From HGM04593 sp045657945 (GTDB lineage Bacteria > Bacteroidota > Bacteroidia > Bacteroidales > Bacteroidaceae), in the NCBI GenBank assembly GCA_045657945.1, contig JAZOUB010000026.1, positions 1 through 28,292 on the forward strand: a DNA stretch of 28,292 nucleotides, written 5' to 3'. Each line of letters starts with the position of its first letter. The first letter of the stretch is position 1. Shown here one piece after another: positions 14,182-23,611 of the stretch. The position numbers and the translations under genes were made by a program. Below the pieces are notes generated by a model, which was not told the DNA's origin, searched no databases, and saw only the letters and a list, made by a program, of their open reading frames with translations.

Positions 14182-17100
14182 TTATTTCACAATAATCTTC
14201 TTGCCGTTTACAATGTAGAATCCCGGCGAGCTGATACCCTCAAGTTTGCGTCCTTGCAAATCATAGATAGCGTCGTTCTCTTCTCTTTCTATTGTAATCT
14301 CATCAATGTTTGTTGTGTCATGTCCTTTACCGCCGACTGCAAACGAGAATCCCGATGCAGACACTGCTGCCGAATAGGGCAACCATGCACGGTGAGCCTG
14401 GTTAATGAAAGTCGGCTTTGTTACATAACTCAAACCACGCTCTGCCGCCGACACCATTTTTACCTTGAACATACCGACTTTACCATTCTTCTTGCTAAGG
14501 ATGTGGTGCTGAATTCCGTTGCGCTCACTGATGAGTCTTGTATCATGTGTACCCTCAAGGCGGTTGCGTGCTTCAAGGTCTGAAATCTCCGCAAGCACAG
14601 TTTCCTCCTTGTCGGCATCCTTCGCATCATAATTGATAGGGAAGTAGTGAACACCCTCGTCAGCTTTTATCAACACAGGCATGCCGGCGGGGATTATTCC
14701 GCAGCCAATCTGCTCGACATTGAACACCTCTGTTCCCGGCGTGTATGTCTCATAATCGACGGCATACAGGTGGTTACCATCTGCAATCTCCTTTCCTGTC
14801 AAGATATATGCTGTGACGCCATCGGGTATTTCAAGTTCCACAGGAACACAGAGCGATGTCATCTTTGCCGAGGAAACCTCAACCGGCAGTTCGGTTACGA
14901 GCTCAATTGTCCAGTCATACTTTTTGTTGGCATTGTTACCGGCACTGATTTCAATATCTTTAGCGGTTGTTGCATTTGTAATGTTGTCGCATAGGTAATT
15001 GCTTCCATCAAATGCCCACGCATAATATCCGTCACTGTCTGTTCTTGACGGATGTATGAGTACGTCCTGTGAGTAGTAAGCTTCATTGTCAAGTGGCAAG
15101 TTGTCCTCTTTGAACACAACCTTTCCTTCCTCTGTCACAGCCTGTATGTAACGGCCGGTGTTGAATGACAGGATGTTTGTTGCACCATCGGCGTTGCCGT
15201 CCACTGCGTAGAACACTGATGTTGCTGCAACGTTATCGTTTATATTACCATAAGCATCTGTTATGGCACCCATGGCAAGTGTTCCGCCGTTTATGCCCGA
15301 TTGTAGGTAATTGAGTGACACGCGACCACGTATGCGGTAGTAATAACCTGCAGGCGGTGTGTTGAGGTGGAAGTTCACAAAGTGCTGCTCAAGTGCATCA
15401 ACAAAAGATGTAATAACCTCCGGAGTGTAATCGGATGTTCCGCTGAGGTACTCCTCCAAAATCTTTGCTGCGCCCTTGTTGTAGTGCGTGGTGGCTATGG
15501 CAAACAAATTGTCAAAACCATCTTTTGTCAAGCTGTTCGCTCCCTTGTTGTCATAGTGGTATTTACCCAATTGGGTTGCTGTGGCATCATAATTATCGTT
15601 GTAATTTTTCGCAATTGTATATAACTCACCGAACTTGGCAAGAGCATCAACCACTGCCATGTGGTCGCTGTTTGTCGCGTCAAGGTTATAAATTTGTGCC
15701 GATGTTCCAACGTATGTAAAGTACCAGGCCGCATTCTTGTTGCCTTCTGTGGTTGCTGGTGAGCTTACTACACCAAGGTCCATGTATTCATCGACCATAA
15801 GATAGTCATTGCCATTGTACAGGCGGATTGAAAATGCATCGCGCCCGCTTTCATACATTTCGTTCCAGCCCTCAACGCCCTCGATGCTTGAGTGTTGTGC
15901 ATTCATAAGCAGTATGTTGCCTATGGCGCTTTTCATTTCGGTCGCGTTCATCGGTTCAACGCTGGCGCTTTCCAGTTTGTAATTGGTAAACCACTGGCGT
16001 GCATCCCATTCGTTGATTTCGACACTTGCAAATGATTTGTTTTTCTCATCACATTTTATAGCCCAATCTGATGAATATCCATCTTCCCATGCCGATGAGA
16101 TTACAAACATTGGGCTGCATTTCGAGTTTTTGAACTCCTCAAGCGCGGTAGCTAGCAACTTGCCCTTTTCATACTTTGCATCATCAGTTGTCTGCTGTTT
16201 GAAGACTGTCAAGGCATTTTGCAAGGCTGCTCTTTTGTCATAGCGGTATTGGCCCGGCTGTGGTGTCGCTCCATTTGCGGCAACCTTGCCATTCTCGACT
16301 GTGTTGTTGTCAAGATAGTATTGGCTTTCCAAAGCAATGAGTTCCGATGCATAAACCTTTATCTTATCCTCATACAGTGCTGTGCCGTAGAAACCTTTGA
16401 TTGTAGCAACACAAGCATCTACATCATTGTTGTGTGGCAGAACGTAGAATTCTGACATCGTGAAGGCCTTGTCACCGACATTTACCCCCTCAATGGTAAA
16501 ACGCAGATGAGTATATGACGGGCAGTTGATGAGGTTCGAGAAGTAGAACATTTCGTCGCGCATGTTTGTCTCTACCGTTGTGATATCCGTAAACGATGTG
16601 CCGTTGTTGCTGCCCGATACGCGTATCTTCACAGGTCGGCCGGATGTTGTCTGCAAATTCGCCTTTATATAGAAATAGAATGATGTCACTGCTTTGCCAT
16701 CAAGGTCGGCCTGCAGGTAGTGATTCTCACCGGTAGAGCCTTCTACTGTGGTAAGTGAAGTGACGTAAGAACCGTCAGTCAGCAAGCAAGTCGAGGTCTC
16801 GTCCTCGACATCGGCATTTGTCGAGTATTTCTCGCAAGGCTCTTTTACGAGTCCCTCGTTCAACTGCAGATAGTGCGGATATTGCCAAGCCATATTTGCA
16901 GCAAGGCCATAGAAATTATCGGTTATCTCTACATCGGCAACAGGAAGAACCTTCCATCTTACTCCTTGTGTGTTTTCAGACGTAGCACACTTTACATCCT
17001 TGCTTGTAGCATCGGGCAAGCATATATACATTCCAGGTATGTCGATAGATTCAAATTTTACAACAGCAGAAGCCAAAGTGTCGTCATTGCCAATTTCAAC

Positions 17101-18165
17101 ATCATCTTTTGTTGTAACAATTCTGTAGACGCCGGCTTTGTTTACATCTGAACTCATATTCACTCCCATGCCGTTACCGGTGTCGTATGGTGCTCCAACA
17201 TACATGTTGGCAGCTTCGTTGTATATGTAGAACATTTCACCCTCGATATGCTGTATATACCAGACATTGGTGTGTGTTGTCTGAATGCCGTTTATAGTGA
17301 GCGATGTGGAGTTTGTGGAGAGCCATCGTTTGTTTTCTCCATCATAAAAATCCTCATTATAAAGTTCGGCATATTTGAAGATTGTCTGATATCCTTCTGA
17401 ATATTTGTTTAGAATCTCCTGTGCAGTATTGATGTCACTCATTGTTGCTGCAAGAGTAGAATGGCTCTTTTCTGTTATTGGTGTGATTGCACCAATTCCC
17501 CAAAAGATGCCTTCGTAACCGTCCTTCAACGTAGCCTTGTCTCTCCACGTCTCATACAGTTTGCCAAGTCCGCTCCAAAAGCCTCCTCCCCAGATGTCGG
17601 AACTGTTCACGGCTTCATAAGCCTCATCAACAAGTTTGTTCAGTCCCATGATATCGGCAAAGTCTTCAATCGGTTCGAAATACCAAACCGAGCCGGGGTC
17701 GCTTCCCAAGTAGAGATCGACCTTGCCTGTAGATTCGTTGTAGTGGAAAGCATCCGATGCAGCTGTGTTACCCGATTGCGAGATGAACACTCCGCCTGTT
17801 GTTGTCTTTATCTGGAAGGCTGTTCCGGTTTCATCCCATTTGTTTGGTGCCACGCACAAGCGCTGAGTGCCTGCGGCGTAATTGTGAATATACGCAGCGT
17901 CGGCATTGCCTGTTACGTAGAACATAGCACATGTATCAAGGGCATAGACCCCATCTACCGTCTTTGGTGATGTTGTCATAGAGAACTTGAATCCTTCGTA
18001 GCGAAGGTATTCACCGGTCTTGACATTCTTAATTGTGTACCATTCTGCGTTGTTCCTCTCTGTTGTTTTGTTATTGTTTACAGTAGAGGGGGTAGGTACC
18101 TGAGCTACAGCAGTCATTGTGACAAAGCACATGACTGCCGCAAAAATCAACCTGATTTTGTTCAT
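14182..18165 (-). CDS. Very large secreted multidomain protein with C-terminal sorting-type domain
   Basis: 1327 residues from ATG 18165 (MNKIRLIFAAVMCFVTMTAVAQ), whose signal peptide ends near AVA|Q. The open frame runs 32 codons further up, but those lack a signal peptide and lie in the leader. Near residues 40-165 and again about 280-380 are beta-rich modules with W-Y-x-I/Q motifs (WYTIKNVKTGEYLRYEG, VWYIQHIEGEMFYIYNEA) suggesting beta-trefoil-like carbohydrate-binding folds. About 470-590 resembles an F5/8 type C (discoidin) domain (GRPVKIRVSGSNNGTSF). The last 30 residues (AIYDLQGRKLEGISSPGFYI then VNGKKIIVK) resemble type IX-type sorting tails. I see no catalytic motif, so a glycan- or host-binding surface protein is the best guess. 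Confidence 0.72.
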   Translation of the reverse strand: MNKIRLIFAAVMCFVTMTAVAQVPTPSTVNNNKTTERNNAEWYTIKNVKTGEYLRYEGFKFSMTTSPKTVDGVYALDTCAMFYVTGNADAAYIHNYAAGTQRLCVAPNKWDETGTAFQIKTTTGGVFISQSGNTAASDAFHYNESTGKVDLYLGSDPGSVWYFEPIEDFADIMGLNKLVDEAYEAVNSSDIWGGGFWSGLGKLYETWRDKATLKDGYEGIFWGIGAITPITEKSHSTLAATMSDINTAQEILNKYSEGYQTIFKYAELYNEDFYDGENKRWLSTNSTSLTINGIQTTHTNVWYIQHIEGEMFYIYNEAANMYVGAPYDTGNGMGVNMSSDVNKAGVYRIVTTKDDVEIGNDDTLASAVVKFESIDIPGMYICLPDATSKDVKCATSENTQGVRWKVLPVADVEITDNFYGLAANMAWQYPHYLQLNEGLVKEPCEKYSTNADVEDETSTCLLTDGSYVTSLTTVEGSTGENHYLQADLDGKAVTSFYFYIKANLQTTSGRPVKIRVSGSNNGTSFTDITTVETNMRDEMFYFSNLINCPSYTHLRFTIEGVNVGDKAFTMSEFYVLPHNNDVDACVATIKGFYGTALYEDKIKVYASELIALESQYYLDNNTVENGKVAANGATPQPGQYRYDKRAALQNALTVFKQQTTDDAKYEKGKLLATALEEFKNSKCSPMFVISSAWEDGYSSDWAIKCDEKNKSFASVEINEWDARQWFTNYKLESASVEPMNATEMKSAIGNILLMNAQHSSIEGVEGWNEMYESGRDAFSIRLYNGNDYLMVDEYMDLGVVSSPATTEGNKNAAWYFTYVGTSAQIYNLDATNSDHMAVVDALAKFGELYTIAKNYNDNYDATATQLGKYHYDNKGANSLTKDGFDNLFAIATTHYNKGAAKILEEYLSGTSDYTPEVITSFVDALEQHFVNFHLNTPPAGYYYRIRGRVSLNYLQSGINGGTLAMGAITDAYGNINDNVAATSVFYAVDGNADGATNILSFNTGRYIQAVTEEGKVVFKEDNLPLDNEAYYSQDVLIHPSRTDSDGYYAWAFDGSNYLCDNITNATTAKDIEISAGNNANKKYDWTIELVTELPVEVSSAKMTSLCVPVELEIPDGVTAYILTGKEIADGNHLYAVDYETYTPGTEVFNVEQIGCGIIPAGMPVLIKADEGVHYFPINYDAKDADKEETVLAEISDLEARNRLEGTHDTRLISERNGIQHHILSKKNGKVGMFKVKMVSAAERGLSYVTKPTFINQAHRAWLPYSAAVSASGFSFAVGGKGHDTTNIDEITIEREENDAIYDLQGRKLEGISSPGFYIVNGKKIIVK

Positions 18166-18198
18166 ATAATAATATTGTTTAGTATTTGTGTCTGTCAA

Positions 18199-18284
18199 CA
18201 TCTCTCGCCAGAGATGGTATAGTATAGTTGTAAGTTTTTTCAGAGATTCCCGATTCTGCAATGAGCAAGAAAATGCCCCTTGCT
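18199..18284 (-). promoter_or_regulatory. Structured 5' leader of the large secreted protein gene
   Basis: Two hairpins lie between the promoter and the ATG at 18165: CATCTCT, loop CGCC, AGAGATG (18199-18216), and AGCAAG, loop of nine, CTTGCT (18264-18284). With a start near 18290 the leader would be about 125 bases, far longer than its neighbours. Post-transcriptional control is possible but unproven; no known riboswitch is recognised. Confidence 0.4.
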
Positions 18285-18295
18285 GAAAAGGACTG

Positions 18296-18326
18296 CAAAA
18301 GTACTATTTGTAAATTGATTACACAA
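18296..18326 (-). promoter_or_regulatory. Promoter of the large secreted protein gene
   Basis: On the minus strand TTG (18326-18324) and TACTTTTG (18303-18296) are 20 bp apart, a full match to the Bacteroidota consensus, followed by CAGTCC. Confidence 0.65.
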
Positions 18327-18586
18327 ATTCTTTTTGTATCATTTTGTAAAATGTAGTGTGAAAATAATACAACAAGCGACCGTTTAATGTAGGGGGGGGT
18401 AATTTTGTTAGCAAAAAGGCTGTTTTACTAACAAAATGTCAGTGTTTTTAAGGGCGCGGCGAAAGATTCTTCGTTCCTACTGCTAAAATAGGGGGTAGAT
18501 TGGGTGGCGGAAAATGGGAAACTGCGAGTGAGTGAGAATTGAAGAAAAGTGTCTTTTACTCTTCTTTTATCTTTGGGCCTGTGGGA
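18327..18586. other. Intergenic stretch with G8 run and 9-bp inverted repeat
   Basis: No gene seen between the promoter at 18296-18326 and the TonB receptor stop at 18587. It contains a run of eight G (18392-18399). TTTTGTTAG (18403-18411) is the inverse of CTAACAAAA (18428-18436). The repeat lies downstream of the receptor gene on the minus strand and could end its transcript, although no T-run follows. Confidence 0.4.
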
Positions 18587-20977
18587 TTAGAATTCCATCA
18601 ATATGCGTGCGTTGATTCTTCGGCCGGTGAGGTAGTTGGGCACGGCGTAGTTGTAGTTGTTGATGTCCTTTACCCAATAGTACGAGTTGACATTGTTGAT
18701 GCCGAGGATGTTGAACGCGTCAATGCCCAGCCAGATGTTCTTGAAGTACCGGCGTGCTCCGGTGCGGTAACGCCTGTCCTCGTTGTCGAGCAAGCGGTAG
18801 GACATTCCAATGTCCACGCGACGGTAGGCCGGGGCCTGGAAGACATGCTTCTCGCGTCCGCTGTGTGGCGGACCGAATGGAAGACCGTCGGCATATGTTC
18901 CCTGCAGGCTCAGTTTCCAGCGGTCGGTGCCCGGGAAATAGTCGGTGAAGTAGAGTGATGCGCAGAATGTGCTGTTCGTGGGGCGTGGAATCCAGTCGCC
19001 GCCGTTGATGCGCTCCTTGGTGTCCATGACTGATAATGTGAGCCATGAGTCTGTGCCCGGCACGAACTCGCCGAACAGCTTCAGGTCGAGTCCTGTGGCG
19101 TATCCCTTGGCGCAGTTCTCGCCATAGTAGACTATGCGCACATTGTCTATGTTATAAGGTATAAGGTTGTCGAGTTTCTTGTAGTAGGTCTCGGCGGTGA
19201 ACTTGAACGGGCGGCCATAGATGCGGAAATGGTAGTCGCATCCAAGGACAACATGGATCGAGCGCTGCGATTTTATGTTCTTGTTCAGCGTTACTGTGGT
19301 TATGCCGTTTACGGTTGTGGTGTCGCGCATCTCCTTGTAGAACGGTGTCTGATAATAGACTCCCGATGCAAGACGGAAGGTGACATCATCGCAGAATTTT
19401 GGTATGAGTCCCACACTTGCGCGAGGCGAGAAGATGACTTCGTTGTTCCAGTCCCACCACGAAAGGCGCGCACCGGCGTTTATTGATATGAGTCCAATGT
19501 TGCTGTTGAACTTGTATGTATCCTGGATGTGTACGCTTATGTGGTTGCTGGTATATTCGCTGTTCGATGTGAGGCTGTATACCGGGCGCAGCTCGCCGCC
19601 GGCGATTGGGACATTGTAGCCCAGCGAGTCGCGCAGCTCCCACTCGCGCTGGCTGTCGTTGAACGACTCGCGTTTCCAGTCTATGCCCCAGCGCAGATCG
19701 TTGCTCTTTATGTAATGCTTGCCGATAAACGAGACTGTCTGTACATTGGCCTTCAGGTAGTTGCGCGCGTGTTCCATGTAACGGCCCACGCCCATGGTCT
19801 GGTCTGTGTTTATCTCGTTTAACCAGTACTCGCCAATGATGTCGTAGGTTTCCTCCTCGTCGGTGCTGAATGCCGATGCCTGCAGCGTGAACTGGTTATA
19901 TTCGTTCGAGGTGAAATTCAGTGCTGCAGCGCCGAAGAATGTGCGGAAAAGGTCGCTTTCCCATCCATCGAAATAGACCTTGAACTCCTTGACGTCCTCA
20001 AGCGTACCGAAACTTGTCGTGCGGTCACTTGGCGTGAAATTGTACTTGTTCTGCGAGATGTTGCCGATGAGGCTCATGCTGAGTTTGTCGGTGATGCGCC
20101 AGTCGAGATAGGCCTGGTAATCGATGAAGCTGGGCTTGTATTCGCCCTTGGTGTCGAGTGTGCCGAACAGGTAGTTGTTGCTCTTGTAGCGCACGGAGTT
20201 TGAGATGCTGATTTTGTTGTTTCCCCATCCGATGTATGCGCTTGCGCCCAGCAGGCTTGCCGATACGGTGCTCTCGAACTCGCGTGGCTTGCGGTAGGTG
20301 ACGTCGAGTACCGACGACATCTTGTCGCCATATTTTGCTTCGAAACCACCGGTGGAAAATGAGACTGCGTTCACCATGTCGGGGTTCAGGAAGCTGAGAC
20401 CCTCCTGTTGGCCGGCGCGTATGAGCAGTGGTCTGTAAACCTCGATGCCGTTTACATAGACACTGTTCTCGTCAAAGTTTCCACCGCGTACATTGTATTG
20501 CGAGCTCAACTCGTTGTGCGAGCTCACTCCGGCTTGTGACTTTATGAGGTCTTCGATTGCGTTGCCTGTTGCCGATGGTTGCAGACGCAGTTTCTTGGGC
20601 ATGTCTATCTTCTGTGTGCCTCCCATCTGCTTCTCGTGCTCTACAACCTCTACCTGTTGCAGTGAGATGTCGAGCGAGGGTAGTGTTACGTTGACAATTA
20701 GGGTGTCGGTGGGGTTCTTGAAGGTTCGCTTGCGTGTCTGGTAACCCATCATGGAATATACGAGCGTGAGGCTGTCTTTGCTTTCGCAGGTGAGTGAGTA
20801 GTATCCGTTGAGGTCGGCCACTGTGCCTTTTCCCTCGCCCAGGACGCCGATACTTGCTATCTCTACCGGGTTGTGGTTCTCGTCGGTGACGCGTCCCTTG
20901 AAGGTGACCTTCTGGGCTGTCGCTCCGGCAACGACCGCAATGATAAGTAGCAATGTAATGTATATCCTCAATCTCAT
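18587..20977 (-). CDS. TonB-dependent outer membrane receptor
   Basis: 796 residues. Signal peptide ending GATA|Q (21/22). Residues about 23-110 form a carboxypeptidase-regulatory-like domain (VTFKGRVTDENHNPVEIASI and DLNGYYSL). The plug follows at about 140-235 (NAIEDLIKSQAGVSSHNELS, YNVRGGNFDENSVYVNGIEV), then a beta-barrel ending in ...ARILMEF, with the terminal aromatic residue needed for outer membrane insertion. It imports a substrate driven by TonB-ExbBD. No SusD-like lipoprotein gene is next to it, so it is not a classical starch-utilization pair; a siderophore, cofactor or peptide ligand is equally possible. The acyltransferase-like gene lies 47 bp upstream on the same strand. Confidence 0.92.
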   Translation of the reverse strand: MRLRIYITLLLIIAVVAGATAQKVTFKGRVTDENHNPVEIASIGVLGEGKGTVADLNGYYSLTCESKDSLTLVYSMMGYQTRKRTFKNPTDTLIVNVTLPSLDISLQQVEVVEHEKQMGGTQKIDMPKKLRLQPSATGNAIEDLIKSQAGVSSHNELSSQYNVRGGNFDENSVYVNGIEVYRPLLIRAGQQEGLSFLNPDMVNAVSFSTGGFEAKYGDKMSSVLDVTYRKPREFESTVSASLLGASAYIGWGNNKISISNSVRYKSNNYLFGTLDTKGEYKPSFIDYQAYLDWRITDKLSMSLIGNISQNKYNFTPSDRTTSFGTLEDVKEFKVYFDGWESDLFRTFFGAAALNFTSNEYNQFTLQASAFSTDEEETYDIIGEYWLNEINTDQTMGVGRYMEHARNYLKANVQTVSFIGKHYIKSNDLRWGIDWKRESFNDSQREWELRDSLGYNVPIAGGELRPVYSLTSNSEYTSNHISVHIQDTYKFNSNIGLISINAGARLSWWDWNNEVIFSPRASVGLIPKFCDDVTFRLASGVYYQTPFYKEMRDTTTVNGITTVTLNKNIKSQRSIHVVLGCDYHFRIYGRPFKFTAETYYKKLDNLIPYNIDNVRIVYYGENCAKGYATGLDLKLFGEFVPGTDSWLTLSVMDTKERINGGDWIPRPTNSTFCASLYFTDYFPGTDRWKLSLQGTYADGLPFGPPHSGREKHVFQAPAYRRVDIGMSYRLLDNEDRRYRTGARRYFKNIWLGIDAFNILGINNVNSYYWVKDINNYNYAVPNYLTGRRINARILMEF

Positions 20978-21024
20978 TATCTCTGTTTTTGCAATGTATT
21001 TCTTCTATTAACGCGGTTTTTCGA

Positions 21025-22017
21025 TTATATGTATATCCTGCGCAAAATTTTATTTATCCAGTTCCACTTGAAACGGTACCAGCGCAATGTGCCAACCTGC
21101 TTGCCTCCATAATTGAGCAGTGTGTGTATGAACTTGCGTTGCATGAAAGGCAGTGCTCTTGCCTCAAGGAATTCGAAGTGTGCATATCCGTTTTTGTGTG
21201 CATCGGTTATGGCGGCCCAAATGGCCATTATGCCTGGGTAGAGCAACGGGAATCTCTTGCGCAGACCACAACTGAAGGCGAGGCAGGCGCGCTCCTCTTC
21301 GTAGAGACAGAGTGAGCTGCCAATCATTTTCTCCTTGTGCACGATGATAAAGAGTTTTGCTTCGTCCGAGAGTTGCCCCTCGGGGGTGTACAGCATTGTA
21401 CGCAGTACATTCTCCTTGGGTAACTTGCGCTGAATCTTGCTGCGGTAGTAGTTGCGCATCAGTTTAAGTCCCTCCTTTATCTCCTCGGGGGTGGTGGCAC
21501 GTCTGTATGTGACGCCGCTCTTTTCGGCCTTGCGTATGTGAGCTTTGTATGCGCGTGTAAGCCTCTCTTGCGGTTCCTTGCTGTGGAGTGATATGTAGAG
21601 ACGTTGGTCGCGCATGGGGATGAAGTTGTGAGAACTCAGTGTGCTGTATGCAAAACGCGAATCTTCGATGTTGAGTACCTCGATGAAAGTGTGGCGGAAG
21701 TCGAGTATGTCGAATGTCTTTTCAAGCAGTGCTGCAAAAATCTCCTCGCGCTGAGTGGTGCTGCAACCACTGCGGTATGCGCCTTCGCCGTTTATGGTGT
21801 ACCAATAGTTGAGTATAGGCGGAATGATTCGTATTGTCCTTCGTTTGATGACAAGCAGATGCCCCAGCTCATTATCTTGCGTGTCGTACCCCACAAGCAT
21901 GTATGGCTTGCATCCCTTGCTGTGCTCTATGGTGCGGAACATTTGTGTAGAGTGCATTGCCGGCCCTTTGATGAGTGTCGGCAGTGTCTTGCTTTTTGTG
22001 TATATTTCTATCCTCAC
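21025..22017 (-). CDS. GNAT-like acyltransferase (FemAB/Acetyltransf_6 type)
   Basis: 330 residues. The middle and C-terminal parts (TRAYKAHIRKAEKSGVTYRR, EEIKEGLKLMRNYYRSKI, then KLFIIVHKEKMIGSSLCLYE) resemble the GNAT fold of FemAB/BioF2-like enzymes, which transfer acyl or amino-acyl groups to surface or lipid-linked molecules. No signal peptide, so cytoplasmic. The start is GTG at 22017 with AGGAAACAG just upstream and a TATCTTTA -7 box at 22042-22049; the next in-frame ATG would cost 20 residues. It lies 47 bp upstream of the TonB receptor gene and may be cotranscribed. The substrate is unknown. Confidence 0.68.
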   Translation of the reverse strand: MRIEIYTKSKTLPTLIKGPAMHSTQMFRTIEHSKGCKPYMLVGYDTQDNELGHLLVIKRRTIRIIPPILNYWYTINGEGAYRSGCSTTQREEIFAALLEKTFDILDFRHTFIEVLNIEDSRFAYSTLSSHNFIPMRDQRLYISLHSKEPQERLTRAYKAHIRKAEKSGVTYRRATTPEEIKEGLKLMRNYYRSKIQRKLPKENVLRTMLYTPEGQLSDEAKLFIIVHKEKMIGSSLCLYEEERACLAFSCGLRKRFPLLYPGIMAIWAAITDAHKNGYAHFEFLEARALPFMQRKFIHTLLNYGGKQVGTLRWYRFKWNWINKILRRIYI

Positions 22018-22041
22018 CGCTGTTTCCTGTTTTTACCTTCG

Positions 22042-22049
22042 TAAAGATA
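22042..22049 (-). promoter_or_regulatory. -7 box of the acyltransferase/receptor unit
   Basis: The minus strand reads TATCTTTA, one base off TAnnTTTG, about 25 bp before the GTG start at 22017. Divergent from the tsaD promoter 24 bp away. Confidence 0.4.
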
Positions 22050-22072
22050 ATGAAAAAATGGAAATAAATTAC

Positions 22073-22080
22073 TACCTTTG
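22073..22080 (+). promoter_or_regulatory. -7 box of tsaD
   Basis: TACCTTTG followed by CA matches the consensus exactly. The start is expected near 22086, 45 bases before the ATG at 22131. No TTG -33 box is clear. Confidence 0.6.
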
Positions 22081-22130
22081 CAGTAAACTGCGAAGGTTTT
22101 CTTCACTCGCTGTGAAATACGCTTGTTATT

Positions 22131-23165
22131 ATGGAGAAAGAGAACAAGGAAATATACATATTGGCCATTGAATCATCGTGCGACGATACTTCGGCGGCTG
22201 TGATGCGTGGCGACACTGTGCTGTCCAATGTTACTGCCAGTCAGGCTGTGCATGAGCAGTATGGCGGTGTGGTGCCCGAACTCGCTTCGCGTGCGCATGA
22301 GCAGAATATTGTTCCTGTTGTTGATGCCGCCCTGAAAAAGGCTGGCGTAGCAAAGGAACAACTTAGCGCAATCGCTTTTACCCGCGGCCCCGGTCTTATG
22401 GGTTCGTTGCTTGTGGGTGTCTCTTTTGCCAAGGGATTGGCGGCGTCGCTCCGCATCCCCATGGTCGAGGTCAATCACCTGCAGGGTCACATTCTCGCGC
22501 ACTTTATAAAAGAGGATGGGGTGGAGCACAAGGCACCCGAATATCCGTTCCTTTGCCTCATGGTCTCTGGTGGCAACTCGCAGATTGTGAAAGTGAACAG
22601 CTACAAGGATATGGAAATCATTGGTCAGACGATTGATGATGCTGCCGGTGAGGCTATGGACAAGTGTGCAAAGGTTATGGGATTGGGTTATCCCGGTGGC
22701 CCTATTATTGATCGCCTGGCACGTCATGGTAATCCCAAGGCTTATAGCTTCAGCAAGCCTCATATCCCGGGTTTTGACTATAGTTTCAGTGGTTTGAAGA
22801 CTTCGTTCCTTTATACATTGCGAAAACTGGTTGCCGAGAATGAGAACTATGTCGAGGAACACAAGGAGGATTTGGCAGCTTCGTTCGAGGCTACTGTTGT
22901 TGCGGTGCTCATGGATAAGCTCTACAAGGCATCGAAGGCGCTTGGTATCAAGCGTATAGCTCTCTCGGGCGGTGTGTCTGCGAATACCGCTTTGCGTCAG
23001 GCCTATCAGGATTACGCCCGTCGTTATGGTTGGGAGATTTTTATACCCAAGTTCGGTTTTACCACTGACAATGCAGCGATGATTGGAATTGTTGGATATT
23101 ATAAATTCCTTGAGGGTGATTTCTGCGCAATGGATTTGCCTGCTTTTTCAAGAACTACCATATAA
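22131..23165 (+). CDS. tsaD: tRNA N6-threonylcarbamoyladenosine synthase TsaD
   Basis: 344 residues, normal length. The start ILAIESSCDDTSAAV (10-24) is the signature of the ASKHA-fold TsaD/Kae1 family. NHLQGH with H116 and H120 binds iron or zinc, VSGGNS (145-150) contacts nucleotide, and FTTDNAAMIGI near the C-terminus carries the last metal ligand aspartate. With TsaB, TsaC and TsaE it installs t6A37 on tRNAs that read ANN codons; it is essential in most bacteria. It is divergent from the acyltransferase gene, and the ribosomal cluster follows 167 bp later under its own promoter. Confidence 0.97.
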   Translation: MEKENKEIYILAIESSCDDTSAAVMRGDTVLSNVTASQAVHEQYGGVVPELASRAHEQNIVPVVDAALKKAGVAKEQLSAIAFTRGPGLMGSLLVGVSFAKGLAASLRIPMVEVNHLQGHILAHFIKEDGVEHKAPEYPFLCLMVSGGNSQIVKVNSYKDMEIIGQTIDDAAGEAMDKCAKVMGLGYPGGPIIDRLARHGNPKAYSFSKPHIPGFDYSFSGLKTSFLYTLRKLVAENENYVEEHKEDLAASFEATVVAVLMDKLYKASKALGIKRIALSGGVSANTALRQAYQDYARRYGWEIFIPKFGFTTDNAAMIGIVGYYKFLEGDFCAMDLPAFSRTTI

Positions 23166-23252
23166 TATATAATATGTAGCTTTGACAGGTGCTCCTTGGC
23201 TTGGGTTCTGTCGATGGTTTTTATTAAAAACAAAAAATAATTGTATTTTTGT

Positions 23253-23283
23253 TTGCAAGGTTGTGCGAAATCGTATATCTTTG
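23253..23283 (+). promoter_or_regulatory. Promoter of the rpmB-rpmG-DUF4295 operon
   Basis: TTG (23253-23255) and TATCTTTG (23276-23283) are 20 bp apart, followed by CACTC. This is the best consensus promoter in the window, as expected for ribosomal protein genes. The leader is about 45 bases. Confidence 0.8.
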
Positions 23284-23332
23284 CACTCTGTTTTGAGTAG
23301 GTATCAAAAGAATAACAAAAAAATATATAGAG

Positions 23333-23593
23333 ATGTCTAAGATTTGTCAAATCACCGGTAAGAAAGCTATGGTGGGCAACAATGTTTCACACTCAAACAG
23401 AAAGACAAAGCGTCTTTTCAATGTGAACTTGTTTAAGAAGAAATTCTTCTATGTAGAGGAGAATTGTTGGATTCAGTTGCGCGTGAGTGCAGCGGGGTTG
23501 AAAACTATTAACCGAGTAGGTCTCGATGCAGCTTTGAAGGCTGCTGTAAAGAATGGCCACGTTGCTTGGGAGGAAATTAAAGTACTCGATTAA
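23333..23593 (+). CDS. rpmB: 50S ribosomal protein bL28
   Basis: 86 residues, starting MSKICQITGKKAMVGNNVSH, the classical L28 N-terminus, followed by the RKTKRLFNVNL segment. It binds 23S rRNA in the large subunit. It has only one N-terminal cysteine, so it is not the zinc-ribbon form. First gene of the three-gene operon, 18 bp before rpmG. Confidence 0.97.
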   Translation: MSKICQITGKKAMVGNNVSHSNRKTKRLFNVNLFKKKFFYVEENCWIQLRVSAAGLKTINRVGLDAALKAAVKNGHVAWEEIKVLD

Positions 23594-23611
23594 TTAAAGG
23601 AGGAAAGTAGT

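Noticed and set aside
18166..18261. Upstream extension of the large secreted protein to 18261
   Set aside because: The extension lacks a signal peptide and is leader sequence with hairpins; ATG 18165 begins a perfect signal peptide.
18392..18399. G8 run as a phase-variation switch
   Set aside because: It lies downstream of both neighbouring units, in no reading frame and not between promoter boxes.
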